Shown here: positions 41,178-53,275 of the stretch, piece by piece
Layout: every line of letters begins with the position of its first letter
How positions within the stretch are numbered: position 1 is the stretch's first letter
Source of the DNA: Dipteris shenzhenensis
Lineage: Eukaryota; Polypodiophyta; Polypodiopsida; Gleicheniales
DNA length: 64,000 nucleotides
Assembly (NCBI GenBank): GCA_047967505.1
Contig: CM106539.1
Strand: one strand, 5' to 3'
Notes under the pieces: model-generated
What the model was told of the DNA's origin: nothing
The model's database searches: none
Seen by the model: only the letters and a program-made list of their open reading frames with translations
Position numbers and translations under genes: made by a program

Positions 41178-42718
41178 CCTTCCCTCAAGATCAACATTAT
41201 AAAGTAGGCCTTCCCTCAAGATGGTGATTCTAGGGATCGAAGAAGGACTGAGCATCACATTCCTTTAATGGGAATGTCGTTCCTTTGCATTAAACGAAGA
41301 GCTTGTCAGTGTTTCTCGAAAACCTCTTTACCGAGTGGTTTGGTAAAAATGTCTGCAACATTCTCTTTGCTATCACAATGCTGCTATGTGATGTCACCAA
41401 GTAACAATCTTTCTCTGATGAACTACTCTCTGACATCAATGTGCTTTGTCTTGGAGTGGTATACTGGATTCTTGGCCAATGCTTGAGTCGATTGGTTATC
41501 ACAATATATTTTTGTTGGCTTTGACTCATCGACAATAGTATTCTGAGCCATATAGCCTAACATGCAGCTGTAGTGAGAGCTCTATATTCTGCTTCAGTCT
41601 AAGACAAAGAGACAATTGGCTGTTTGTTTGACAACCATGATATAGCACCTTGACCAAGGAAAAATGCATATCCTTGTGTGGATTTCCGAGTCTTATGATC
41701 TCCGGCATAGTCACTATCACAGTATCCATGCAATTGTGGATGACTTCCTCTGTATTCTATTCCAAACTGTCTTGTACCTCTGATGTGTCTCAATACTCTT
41801 TTGGCTACATTCCAATGAGACTTTTTTGGATTTGCCATAAACTGTGCAAGTGAGCTTACTGCATAACAAATATCTAGTCGTGTGATAGTCAGATATATAA
41901 GAGATCCAATGAGCTGCTTGTAGTACATGTCATTGACTATAGGCTTTTTTGAATCTTTTGTAAGTTTCAAAATCTCTTCCATGGGAGTGGCTGCAATCTT
42001 GCAATTTGCCATATGAAACTTCGTCAGGAGATAGTCAACATATTTGAGCTAACTCATGAAGGTTCTATTTGAATCTCTCCAGAACTCAATTCCAAGACAC
42101 TAGTGCATAAGTCCAAGATCTTTCATGTCAAACTCTGTAACAAATAAGTCTTGTTTTAGCTTTTTGATGAAGCTATCCTTGCTTCCTATCACAATCACTT
42201 CATCTACGTACAAAAGTGCAATAGTAATGTCTTCCCCTTGAACTTTGTAGTAGAGAGTATTAGACTTCATGTATTCCAAATCAGCAAAATACTTGTCAAT
42301 TCTGCTATACCAACTTCTAGGTGCTTGCTTTAAGCCGTATAGACTCTTCTTGAGATGGCAAACCTTATTCTCCTTTCCTGGTTCAACATAACTTGCAGGT
42401 TGTTGCATGTAGACTTCCTCGTCTAGGTAACCATTGAGAAATGCATTTTTGACATCAAGCTAGTACACATTCCATCTGCTGAATGTCGCTAGTGATATCA
42501 AGAACCGTATGGAATCCATATTTGCTACTAGAGCATAAGTATCATCATAGTCTTGACCATATTGCTGTGGAAATCCTTTTGCAACTAGTCTAGCTTTCTA
42601 TCTTTGAATACTTCCATATGGATTGTACTTCACTTTGTATACCCATTTGTTTGCTATGGCCTTCTTTCCTGGTGGAAGGTTGCATAATTCCCAAGTATTA
42701 TTCTTGTACAAAGCACAT
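41178..42718 (-). pseudogene. Copia RT and RNase H (minus strand)
   Basis: Sister of the fragment at 5600-6723, inverted. Reading leftward: NTWELCNLP, WVYKVKYNP, LDVKNAFLNGYLDEEVYMQQP, KKSLYGLKQAPRSWY and a degenerate LLYVDEVIV (normally YVDD). RNase H follows: LIYLTITRLDICYAVS, LHGYCDSDYAGDHKTRKSTQG, AISWLSNKQPIVSLS, TEAEYRAL. Stops include TAG at 42460-42462 where the sister has CAA (glutamine) and TAG at 42049-42051. It ends in a polypurine tract (GAGGGAAGG, 41178-41186) beside the LTR. The 5' side is truncated at 42718 into Gypsy sequence. Confidence 0.92.
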
Positions 42719-42739
42719 CAGGCATGGTTCACAGAGATG

Positions 42740-45431
42740 AAACCATTAGAAGGTTAGAAAAATGTCATCTATACAACAGACAATACACCACCCAAAAGGC
42801 ATAACTAGGAACTCATAATGTCCCGTTTGAGTTCTAAAAGCAGTCTTGTATATATTTTCTTCTACAATACGAACTTGATGATAGCTAGATTTGAGATCTA
42901 TTCTACTGAAGACCTTGTCCCCTTTCAATTTGTCCAAAAGATCATCAATCCTAGGGATTGGATATTTGTTCTTCACTGTGATTTTGTTTAGTGCACAATA
43001 GTCTACGCACATTCGGTAGGTTCCATTTTTCTTTTTGACTAGTAAGACAGGTGCTCCATAAGGAGAACTGTTGGGTCATATCAATCCTCTCTCTATCAGC
43101 TCCTCCACTTGCTTTTGTATTTCCTTTTGTTCTAGCTGATTGACTCTATATGGAGCTTTGCAAGGTGGAGTATTGCCCGGTAGGATTTCTATCCTATGAT
43201 CTTCAGGTCGAGAACATGGTAGTCCAGGTGGTAAATCATCCAAGAAACAATTAGAAAACTGAGAAAGAAACTTTTGGTGGGTAGGCTTAGTGTTTGGTTG
43301 AGTAGCTGTTACCGTATTCACCAAAATCAGATGTTTTCTCGCGTTTTCTAATTGCTCTTTTGGCTTGTGTGTGGTTGAGTAAAGGACTGATCTCAGGTCT
43401 CATTGAGCTTTTTAGACATATTTCTTGTTTGTACTTCTCAATCCACATCTGATGTGAATCATAATCTATCTTAGGATTGTATTGATGCCTCCATGGCATT
43501 CCTAAGATGATGTCCACTCCCTATAGGGGTGCCACTAGAAAGTCTCGTGTATCCTTGTAAGGTTTGATTGAGATTTCAAGATTCTTGACTTCTCTAGTAT
43601 AATTGTACTTTGTTTTGGTAAAAGCAGCTTTGACCTTATAGTTAGATGGGAAAGACTCTAGAAACCTTTCATCTTTAGAAGAGCATGACAATTATACTTA
43701 CCTCCCTCTTGCTTGGCTGCTTCGTCATCAATCATGTGCACTTTCACCGTCGGGGTCTTCTTTCTTTCAGGACACTCAGTGGCTATGTGTCCCACCTTGT
43801 TGCACTTGAAACACCTTATTTCTTTCTTTGGAAAATTCCCACCATTTGGCTTCGAAGAAGAATCTGTCTTTTGCGGAGCAAAACTATTTTTAGATTTAAA
43901 GAAGGGCTTTTTATCAAATCTCTTTTTCTTATGGAAGGGTACATGCCGTTCCAGATCTTTTCCTTCTTTTGGGATCCCATTCTTCCTTTCACAATTCATT
44001 GCAAGAGAAATTGCAGTGCGTAGTGAGCGAGGATGAAACGTTAATCTCGGCTCTCAACTTAGACTTTAGACCTGCCACATACTTTATGCATTGATCTCGC
44101 TCATGAACTTTCTCTAAGGATTGTAATTGGATCAACGTTTGCCAAAATCTATTAGTATATGTGGAGATTGTTTCCTTATCGAACTGCCAGAAAGTACCCC
44201 ACTATTGTCTAGCTTTTGCTTTGAAATGTGAGGGAAGAAAATCTCTTTTGATGAGATTTTGAAAAGACTTCCAAGATTTTGGTTGCCTTTTACTGTGCTT
44301 AGTGATGTTCCACTAAAGTGCAGCACTCTCTACTAACACTGATCCATAGAGATGGCATATTGCTTCGCACAATCCTTAACCATCACCTCAAGGAAGCAGC
44401 ACAATTCCTATCCACAATCTTGGGGGTTAAGTGCATCAAGAATCGATCCCTTCCACTCCGCACATTTTGTTTTGCTGAGTAGGAAACTCAAACAAGACAG
44501 GGTCCAGCACTTAGTCATCTTCTTTACAAACAAACTGGAGGGTTCTTTAGGCCAAAAATGTAAAATTCCACACTTATTGGCTATAATCATCAAAAAAGAA
44601 CTACAAGAAAGAGAAATGACTCTACCCCAGTCATGAGCAAATAATGCGCGGCAACATTGATCGCTTCCTTCGCCTCAGTGCTATATTCTGTAAAACATTG
44701 GAATTCATTCTGGAGGTTCCCTGTTACCTTGATTCCCATTTGCCTCCACTCAGCTTTAATCCCAATGAAAGGGTCGATGCTCATATTACAAGCTGACTCT
44801 ATCAAAGAGTGATCTTCTTAGAACCACACCACATATCTCTATTCGAGCAAATGGTGGATACAGGCTACCTGGAAATTGCACAGAAATTGTACGGTGCTAA
44901 GGCTTTACAGTAGGATCGACTAGCACAACACAAGTTCTGCAGCCACTGGACTAAAAGCATGGCAACCCAGGTACATGCTCACAATCAGCCATAACCCGAG
45001 GATGGGTAATCAAATGGATCCGGGAGTATGTTGTCTCTCTATCAACATGGACTTAGGTAGAACAGAATGTGTGTGTAGAGTAGCAGCATATTAATCTTAT
45101 CTTTTTCAGAGAATTTCTCCCCTGAAAAATAATCATCTAGCTGATTGATCCAAGACAAGACAGTGCATGCTTCTTTCTTTCCATCAAAATTTTGAAATGA
45201 GAAAGCTTTTCTACTTATTTTACTCTTCTTCCTCCAATTTTGTGCTCTCAGTGTGGCTTTGACTGTTCTGATAATAGTATCATCATCGGAATCATCGTCG
45301 GATGACTCATCATCAAATGAATGTCTTTTCCTTTTCTTACCATTGATTTTCTTTTCCAATCTCTCCCGCTCATCAGCCAACTGTGCCTGAAGTGCGTCTA
45401 ACTGCTCTTGGAGCATGGGTGGTTGTGGCTA
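42740..45431 (-). pseudogene. Gypsy G3: gag, protease and partial RT
   Basis: Minus-strand Ty3/Gypsy remnant read leftward. Gag N terminus (45431-45042: LDALQAQLADERE, an acidic/basic linker, FQNFDGKKEACTVLSWINQLDDYFSG). An unexplained block (about 44350-45060). More gag (44340-44060: LLWWNITKH, RDQCIKYVAGLK in shifted frames). Zinc knuckle CFKCNKVGHIATEC (43658-43999). Protease-side text DIILGMPWRHQYNPKIDY (43287-43517). The RT N-terminal part: RVNQLEQKEIQKQVEELIERG, then [29 protein letters not shown] (42746-43012), ending soon after VMPFG. The Copia element above abuts at 42718. The catalytic YIDD block, RNase H and integrase are gone. Confidence 0.88.
44350..45060. other. Unexplained insertion inside G3 gag
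   Basis: Gag similarity breaks near 45060 and resumes near 44340. The 700 bp between show no LTR, transposase or other recognisable motif. Confidence 0.45.
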
Positions 45432-46194
45432 ATGTGCCATGATATTGCGATAAGTACAAATAAAGCAGAGCGGAGAAAGATAAGGATACTAAGTGTATGA
45501 GATTTAAACGGATGGAAAAGTGCGATTCGAGTGTATGGTAAGAAATGGATGGCAGAAGACACTAAGTGTATGAAATATAAAGCAAAAGAAATCACTTATC
45601 TCACTCTCTGATCGGAGGTAGAAAGGACTAGAGTGGGAAATATGTGACCGATGATGTCGTTCGAAGTCGCCTTTGCGCTCGACTGATCTCCAATTGATTG
45701 CTCGGTGATTCGTGGTTCCAATTCGCCTTCTTGATTTGAAGCATTCAGATTTGGCTATGGTCTTCGCCTTGTTGAGCTCCGATCACCTTGTTGAGCCTCG
45801 TAGCTTGCTGCATTTTCCTCTTCTTCTTTTTTTTTTTTAATAGTAATAATTTTTTTAAAGAGGGCCTTTGAACCTTGGGGTCCCTTGCTTTGTAGGAAGT
45901 CAAAGGAACCTTTGACTTAATACGTTGCAAAGAATAACTCAAACGAATTTTCTACTATAAGTTATCATTATAAGACAAGAAGGTAGGATAACCTAGATCT
46001 CATGTAAATAGAAAATCATAAAATGATTGATGTAGAGATGACTAGAAGAACTAACATTTAGCCAACCTAAGGGAGGAAAGGGAGGAATTACCAATGACCC
46101 AATGGTTGAGGTCCTTCCATAGGGTACATAGTGCTCAATAAAGAAACCAATAAAAAATATCATACTCCTACCTCAAAGGATGATTTGGGGGATG
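45432..46194. other. Intergenic between G3 and the aORF copy
   Basis: A T run at 45829-45839 and AT-rich DNA; no gene. The G3 5' LTR should lie here but I could not identify its ends. Confidence 0.4.
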
Positions 46195-48203
46195 GCATGT
46201 AGTGCAAGTGTGTATGTGGCTAATTGTGCGGAGACCTCCCTATAAATTCAGAATTCCTATTGCTCACGATTTTCCAATCTTGACTCCTATAATTGGCCGG
46301 TGGCATGCTGGCGTTCATTTTCTTCTTGGAGGGAGACCGTTAGGTTCCTCTCTTGTGCTAGGAGATCTTGTAAAGATCGGGTTTGTTGTTCGTGGGACTC
46401 CTATGATCGAGTGTACCACTCCTCTGCCTATGCCTGTTGTTCCAGCGTTGTGCATAGGTTCCAGTGTTGTTTGCCTAGTCCATGAGTGTCTGGACGAGGG
46501 ATTCACTGGTGGCAAGGTTGTCCTTGAGCCTTGTAAGAGTGAACTCGAGCTCTTCAACTTTGGCCCGGTATTATTCGGCTCTATGTATTGCAGCATCACC
46601 TATTGCTTGGGGGCTACGACCATTGTCAATTGGCTTTCATGCGCAGAGAGTTGGGCTTGGATGAGACTAGTGGAGAGTTGTGAGGCTTGTTCCTGCCTCC
46701 TCTATAAAATCATGCGGGCAACCTGTGGTTGTGTCATGGCTTCAAAGAGGTTTAGCTCCATCAGGTCCATGCATGACAACTTCTTTGCCCTCATGTGGCT
46801 ATAGCCACTTAATGCCTTATACTGGGGTGCACTGCAAAATTGTAAGGCCTCCACTAGGCCTACCCATGGAGTGGAAGAGGTGCCGGTGGTGAAGGATGTT
46901 GTCTCGTGAGGGGTGGTGGAGGCTGAGACGAAGGGCACAATAGGGGTGGTCAGTGTAGCTCCGGCTCCTGTATGGAGGTGCAATTGTTGGCGCATGAATT
47001 CGTGCAACTCGCAGTCCTCATATTGGTCGAGTAGCTGACTTGTGTCCGGTTGCACATGAATTGCCGGAGTGACATTAGGCGTTGTCCTTGCTCTCTTAGG
47101 CCTCACCTCTGTTTCTTCTTACTCAGTGTGTACTGGGCCGATGGTAGATTTCTCTGCTAGGCCGAAGCCGACTGGTGGATGCTAACTATTTAAGTAATAG
47201 AGGACCGACATGTATAGCATGGGATTGCCACCGATAATGTCCCTGTGGGTGCCAAGATCATCTCACATTTGGCTACAGAAGTAGTCAGCCCAATTTGTCT
47301 CTTGGAACTCCACCATGCGCAGTAGTATATTGGGCACAATGGATTGATTATGGTCCATGTGCTTGACTTGAATGAGCCATTGCAAGGCTCTTGCTGGTCA
47401 CTCCACTTCAACCTTATGGATGGCTGTGAAGTGGAGGTAGCCCTTGCACTTGTGGCAATCGTAGTAATGACAGACCATTTTGAGGGCGTTGAGCATTTTC
47501 TTCTTCTTGGAGTATTTCTCTCCGACCACAGGTAGGTTGAAGGCTGTCCGCACTATGTCTTGATTGATTTGGTAGTGGTGGGGATTGCATGCTACATCTC
47601 GCAAGATGCCAATATTGGTGTTGCTATTGTACACCTTGAGGAATTCTCCCAGCAATGTCATGTCTAGGTGGCATGGGAGACGGGAGACTATTCTGCTCAA
47701 GCCTGCAAAGTTGAGTGCCTCCACCACTGCTGTGTCCTAGAAAGCTGCATATACTACTGATGTATGGTAGCGGAGGGTGTAATTGTGGCCCTCATATGCA
47801 AAGTGCGAGTGTATCACGCAAGCATTTAGTTCTTGGAGCCATGCTTCTCCAAGTGGTGAGTGTGCTTGGGAGCGCACGACCTTGTATTCGACTACTGTTG
47901 GTGTCGGGGTGCGCTTTCATGACCTCGAGGGAGGCATGCATGTCGTAGTTGGATCCTCTTGGGTGGCTTGCCTGGTGGAAGTTTCTTCGCCTTGTAAGTC
48001 TTCCAAGGACATCTCATCAGCATCTGGATCATGGCAAAAGGAGTGCTTTGGGAGTCCAATGGGCCAGTGGCCTCTGGGATAGGGCGAGGGTGGAGTCCCA
48101 GGTCTGTTTCGAACTTGAAGAAATAGTGTTTGATATCCATCAAAAATTGGGATGGAAGTTGAGTGACGAGGGAATCGGTGGATGAGGAAGAGCTAGAGGA
48201 CAT
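46195..48203 (-). pseudogene. Additional ORF (aORF) copy 2, Gypsy G4-associated
   Basis: Reads leftward from a serine-rich start at 48203. Segments in order: FETDLGLHPRPIPEATGPLD (48203-47892); ALNFAGLSRIVSRLPCHLDM and HHYQINQDIVRTAFNLPVVG (47727-47398); NPMLYMSVLYY near 47210; RPKRARTTPNVTPAIHVQ (47106-46702); then an alpha-helical, glutamine-rich part to about 46195. The plus-strand copy at 57718-60200 matches along the full length; the G1 copy matches the central segment. Frame changes occur near 47890, 47740, 47390 and 47110. It lies downstream of the G4 integrase on the same strand. I recognise no domain; a structural or RNA-binding role is only a guess. Confidence 0.6.
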
Positions 48204-48299
48204 AAACTTGCTATTTAGATTGTAGTGGAAGGGGGCAAGAAACTGTCAGATTTTTGGGCAAATTTTGCAAGAGTTATGGGGCAACTACTATGGCGACGA

Positions 48300-48680
48300 C
48301 CTAGCGGGGTAAGCCTGCTCCTATAGATTTCCTATCCCCCCGATCAGTGGGATATGGGTATAGTGATGGTCGGTGCAAAAAATCAATGGCAGCGGTCAGT
48401 GGGATGTGGCCAAGGTCACGACTGGCGTGATACTTCTTTGGTGAGGGTCGGCGGCATGTTGGGATCGCGATGGTCGACGGTTTTTTTCCTTGGTCGACGA
48501 TCGAAGGAATGGTGGGATCACGATGGGTGACAAGATACTTTGTGGGCGACGACAAGCATGATTTGTCAATGGCAATGGTGGCGATGATTTCCCGGCTATT
48601 GGCATTGCGATAGTTGGAGGGGTGCTTCTTTTGCAACGGTCGACGGGATACCATTATGGCAACGATCGCTAGGATACTTG
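48300..48680. repeat. Degenerate minisatellite (GCAACGGTCGACGGGATA type)
   Basis: Loose tandem units of about 20-30 bp around CGATGGTCGACGG, CAACGGTCGACGGGATA and CAACGATCGCTAGGATA. The same motif fills 56560-57000 on the same strand. Confidence 0.6.
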
Positions 48681-49411
48681 CTATGTAGAAAGAGTGAAAG
48701 AAAGAGGGAGTGGTGTGTGGGGGGGAAAAGGGTTGAGTGAGCAAAGTGCACTTGTGCTATGCAGACGTGATAGTGAGGTCAGTGTGCAAGATTATGAACA
48801 AATGCAAAAATGTATTCTAATCACTTGGTGTTGACTGTGTGTGTGCGTGCAGTGTGTTCGACAAGGACTAGTGGGTTCTGGGTGTGTCAAATGAGATGCC
48901 TATGGTACTGACTCACCTAGACCTAGATGGGATGATTATGATGAATATGATGAAGGCAATCGTTGTATTGTGGCATAGCGTGTAAGGAGCAATGTAGAGT
49001 ACGTGTCTAGCTTGTCTTTTACCTTGGATGCCAGGGGCACATTTGTGTCAGACTTCGTTGTTGTTGCATGGTTTGTCTTCTTGGGAGAAGCAAGCTTTTG
49101 TGAGTCTGCCCGTGGGACCCTTGCTTTTGTGAGTAGGATGGTACCATTGGATGGGGTACATTCACCATTACCTTCGAGTGTTCGCCCCTAGAGGGAGGTT
49201 CTTGTGTAATTCTTCATGGGGGGAATTCGGTTCCTACGAAGTTCCTCGACTAGTTGTGGCAATACTTGTGTTGAGTCAGACCACCCATGGCACTAGTGTG
49301 TATTCGGTACCTTGAGGCTGGTCTACTTCATTTGGATTGTTGCAGTAGGTTGTTATGGTGCTTTATCTCGAGGAGATATAGGTTCTTGTGGTGCTACTGC
49401 CTTCGACGCCT
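48681..49411. other. Spacer, no gene recognised
   Basis: Includes a purine-rich GGGGGGGAAAAGGG at about 48717-48730. Short plus-strand frames only. Confidence 0.4.
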
Positions 49412-49986
49412 TCACAAGGTTTGCACCATTGACTTTTGGACCCAGGCGACTTTCTTGCCTTGGTCGCCCAAGTGGGTGGTGTTGATCAAGCTATTGACAG
49501 TATGTGGTAGTGGATGAGGTGGGGGCACAGGCGAGTGGTGCAGCTTTCTTCTTGTAATGGATGGGTTTGGAGGAGGATTTCTTGGGGCGATCAGAGCTAT
49601 TGTTGTTGCTACTTTAACATTCTCTAGGAGTCGGTTCCAATCAAAGTGATGTTGGGCACAAAGGATAGCATTGTGTACTTGTAGCTCTTGGATTTCTTGG
49701 GCAGAGGATGGTGGTGTTGCTCGATCAGGCAATGGCATTGGTTTACCACTACAATGAGCTTTCTTCTATTTTTGAGATGGGACCTTAAGTGGGGTGCTAG
49801 TGGAGGCTAGGGCTTCCGGTCGGCCTTGCTGTGTAGCTGCATTATCATGGATCGGTGAGGTCGGATTTGAATAGGGGGGGCTTGCTCCACATAGTGGAAC
49901 TACTGCCGTTTAATTAGCATTGGTGAGCGAAGCAGTTCAAGTGTGCCAGTCGATTTGACAATTGATGGCGTAGCGCCATGTCCTTC
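49412..49986 (-). other. Proline-rich spacer between protease-like ORF and aORF
   Basis: The minus-strand frame at 49412-49738 reads EIQELQVHNAILCAQ, a short helix, then a proline-rich run. A stretch near 49930-49985 shares MAL..QLSN with the G1 spacer near 9080. It probably belongs to the start of the G4 additional coding region, but no function can be given. Confidence 0.35.
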
Positions 49987-50262
49987 CTAGTATAATCTAT
50001 TCTTTGTTGCTACTATAAGAGAACATAAATTTGTATATCCACTACTTGGAGTTTGTAGGAGTTTGCCGTTTATAGATCTTATTGAAGCAACGGTGAGGGT
50101 TAGGGGTACCTGTAGCTTTTCCCATACCTCTCGGGAGAGGAAGTTGTGGCTCACTCCTGGGTCCATGAGTGCTTTGATGCGCATGCGTGGAATCTGCAAT
50201 TGAACAAGCAACCTGGCTAGCTCTATTGGTAGCTCATCCATTAGTTGCACATGTTCAGTCAT
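49987..50262 (-). pseudogene. Retropepsin-like domain located after the G4 integrase
   Basis: A 91-residue frame with IKALMDPGVSHNFLSREVWEKL, the active-site region of a Gypsy aspartic protease, in which the usual D-S/T-G is D-P-G. Upstream residues (ELARLLVQLQIPRMR) fit the first strand of the fold. It begins five bases after the integrase frame stops, on the same strand, instead of between gag and RT. A conventional protease region of G4 also exists at 53630-53908. It may be a second, relocated protease or the start of another truncated element. The DPG change suggests it is inactive. Confidence 0.6.
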
Positions 50263-50266
50263 TTGC

Positions 50267-51628
50267 CTATGCTGTGGAGCTTAGCGCTCGCTTAGCGTTA
50301 CAAATTTTGGCTTCCTCGATGGCTTGGCGCTTCATCCTAGCCACCTCGGCCTTGAGTTCTTTTTTTCTATGCACAGCTTGAAGGGTGGAGAGAGTGAGTG
50401 GTCCATAATATCTTTTTAATTTGCTCCCGTTAAGGTAGCCATCCATTTTTGTTCCATCAAGGGTGGCTATTCGGCATGACCCCTGGGGAGTGATCTCAAC
50501 TACTTGGTAAGGACCCATACGTCGGTACTTAAGCTTGTGTTTAGTGTTATCGACACTGTATAGGAGTGCCAAATCTCATTCAATGGAACCACTTTTTATG
50601 TCGAGCCTTTTCTACCTAGAGAGAGTAGGTTGCATGCAACCTTGCCTCTTTTAACTTTTCGAGGTCGACTAGCCATTCGGCTAGTGCTTTTTCTATGAGC
50701 CTTTCTTTCATGGCAAGATGGAGGCTAGGCACTACATATTCCATTGACATTACTGCCTCCACCCCGAACGCTAACCTGAAGGGGGTACAATGTGTGGCCA
50801 CTTTGTAGGAGGTTCTATAGGCCCATAATGCTACTATGAGCTTATGCTCCCAGTCGGTATGATTGGCTTCTACCATACATGTGATAATCTTATAGCATGT
50901 TTTGTTGGAGCTCTCGGCCAAGCCATTTGCCCTAGGGTAGTATGGCATTGACTTCCTATGAATTATCATAAACTCACTCGTTACTAGGATTGTTATTGTT
51001 TTGTTGTTGAGGAAGTGAGTTCCTCCGTCTCACTGGCTAACTCCAATGGACATGTGAACTGCATAATGACTTGTTCATATAAGAATTTGGCAGTGGATCT
51101 CGCATCAGTGTTCATCGTGGCTCTTCCTTCTACCCACTTGAAGTACTCGGTGGTCAAGATGATGTATCCCCTTAGCTGCTAGGCTTATGGGACCAATGAA
51201 ATCAATGCCCCATTTTTCAAAGGGTTGGTCGTCCCGTCAAGGACATCATGTCTACCTTGTGTGGGATTTGGATACACTAGCAGCAGTCGCATCATTTGAT
51301 GAATTCAGCTGCATCTTTAGAGAGCTTTGGCCACCAGAGACCAGCTTGCAGCACTTTATGTGATGTAACATCAGCAGCAAAATGACCTCCTTGATTCCTG
51401 TGTGGGCTTCTTCAAGCACCTCGATGTATTCATGTCCGCACATGCATCTTCATAGTATGCCATCCTTGCCAATGCGGTATAGTTGGCCTGCTATCAGCTG
51501 ATATGGTGTTGCATCCTTAATGAGTTTACATGCTCTATCCTTCTTAAGGGCCTAGCCTAGGGGTAGTCCGTTGGCCAAGTAATGGCCGATTTCAATGGCG
51601 CATTTGGGAATGATGTCAAGGAAGAAGA
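50267..51628 (-). pseudogene. Gypsy G4 RNase H tail and integrase
   Basis: Reads leftward: ATPYQLIAGQLYRIGKDGILR (about 51530-51470), the HHCC zinc domain in broken frames (51443-51252), the core, then MPYYPRANGLAESSNK with the catalytic glutamate (50969-50920). ALWAYRTSYKVATHCTPF and the C-terminal RRMGPYQVVEITPQGSCRI (50572-50480) follow, ending at 50267. Many stops occur in 51250-50980. The RT and RNase H palm that should lie to the right have been replaced by the Copia copy at 51629-53629. Confidence 0.87.
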
Positions 51629-51812
51629 TGTTAAGATATCGAGCTCCACTCGTGATATGCCAAGGTGACCATTGTGCATTTATGTCACCAACTTATTAGC
51701 TGCAGATGCAGTTGGTACACCGCCCATGAATAATAGCTGGATGACAGCTATCTTTATGTACTCTAGTTAGTGGCTCAGTTAGTATGCCACCTTAGTTAGC
51801 TGAGTTTGCTTT
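51629..51812 (+). repeat. Copia 5' LTR, truncated
   Basis: TGTTAAGATATCGAGCTCC onward matches the first about 185 bp of 53276-53629 with scattered changes, then stops at the RT text. Confidence 0.9.
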
Positions 51813-51814
51813 GA

Positions 51815-53250
51815 TACATGAACCAAAACCCACTTCTTTTGAGCAAGCCATGGGAAAAGAAAAATGGGAGAAAGCCATGGATGAAGAAATGGATACCTTG
51901 GAAGCAAATGCTACATGGGAATTGGTGCCTTTGCCTAAAGAAAAGAATGCAATTGGCTGCAAGTGGGTTTATAAGGTGAAGCACAATGCAGATGGTTCTG
52001 TGAATAGATACAAGGCAAGATTAGTTGTCAAGGGGTATGCATAGACATATGGCATTGATTATGAAGAAACATTCAGTCCAGTTGCAACGATGGCAACCGA
52101 AAGAGCAGTCATTGGTATGGCTACATCAAAGGGATGGTCCTTACATCAGATGGATGTAAAGAATGCTTTCTTGCATGGTGATTTGCAAGAAGAGGTCTAT
52201 ATGGAGCAACCACTAGGTTATGTTCATGATGTTCATCCTGAGTTTTTTTGCAGGTTGAAGAAAGCTTTATATGGCTTGAAGCAAGCACCCAGAGCATGGT
52301 CTGACAAGATAGGACAGTATCTTGTCACTATTGGCTTTCAGATTTCCAAGGCATATTTCTCACTTTATGTGAGAAAAACAGAGAAAGGCACTATGTTGCA
52401 TGTCATTTATGTTGATGATTTGATCATCACAGGTGATAGTGATGAAGATATCCTTAATGTGAAAATGCTATTGAAGCAAAAGTTTGAGATGAAGGATTTG
52501 GGAGAGCTACATTACTTCTTGGGCATTTAAGCCTATTTCAGTTCCTTTGGAGCAGAATGTGAAGTTGAGCGCAGATGCAGGTGAGCTTCTGGAAGACCCT
52601 ACTATGTAAATATGCATAGTAGGAAGTTTGATTTATATGACTATTACCAAGCCAGATTTGAGCTATGCTATTGGGTTGGTAAGTCAGTTTATGTAGGCTC
52701 CAAGGAAATCACATTTGGATGTGGTTAGATGCATACTGAGGTATGTGAATTCCACATTGCAGTATGGACTATTTTATGAGACTGGGGTTCAGATACAGTT
52801 GCATGGATACACTTATGCTGATTGGGCTGGTAGTATTTCTGATAGACGATCTACAAGTGGATATATGTTCTCTTTTGGGAGTGCTGCAGTCACTTGGAGC
52901 AGCAAGAAACAGCCTACAATTGCCTTGTCGAGCACTGAGGCTAAGTACAAGGGTGTAGCAATGGCTGCATGTGAGGTCGCTTGGTTGCATAAGCTACTTT
53001 ATGATATGCATCAGATGGGCCAGTTGTCATTTATTGTGAAAACATGAGTAGTATACACTTGGCAAATAACCCAGTCTATCATGCTAGAACAAAGCACATT
53101 GAGGTGCATTATCATTATGTGCGGGAGAAGTTCTAGTAGGTTTTATTGATCTAGTTTATGTCAGCACAAAGGATCAGGTAGCTGTCATATTCATGAAGGC
53201 ATTGGGTGCAGAGAAGCTATGCAAGTTTAGAGACCTGCTTGGTGTGCAGG
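51815..53250 (+). pseudogene. Copia RT and RNase H (plus strand)
   Basis: [76 protein letters not shown] and catalytic YVDD (52408-52419). RNase H follows: GSLIYMTITKPDLSYAIG, WAGSISDRRSTSGYMF, AAVTWSSKKQPTIALSSTEA. Breaks: TAG at 52042-52044 and 52694-52696 where glutamine is expected, a deletion after 52528, and a TGA near 53045. An inverted relative is at 57044-57712. Confidence 0.92.
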
Positions 53251-53275
53251 AATTGGGATTGAGCTCGAGGGGGAG

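Noticed and set aside
46202-46804. 200-codon plus-strand frame
   Set aside because: It lies opposite the aORF copy, whose minus-strand text is supported by an independent copy at 57718-60200.
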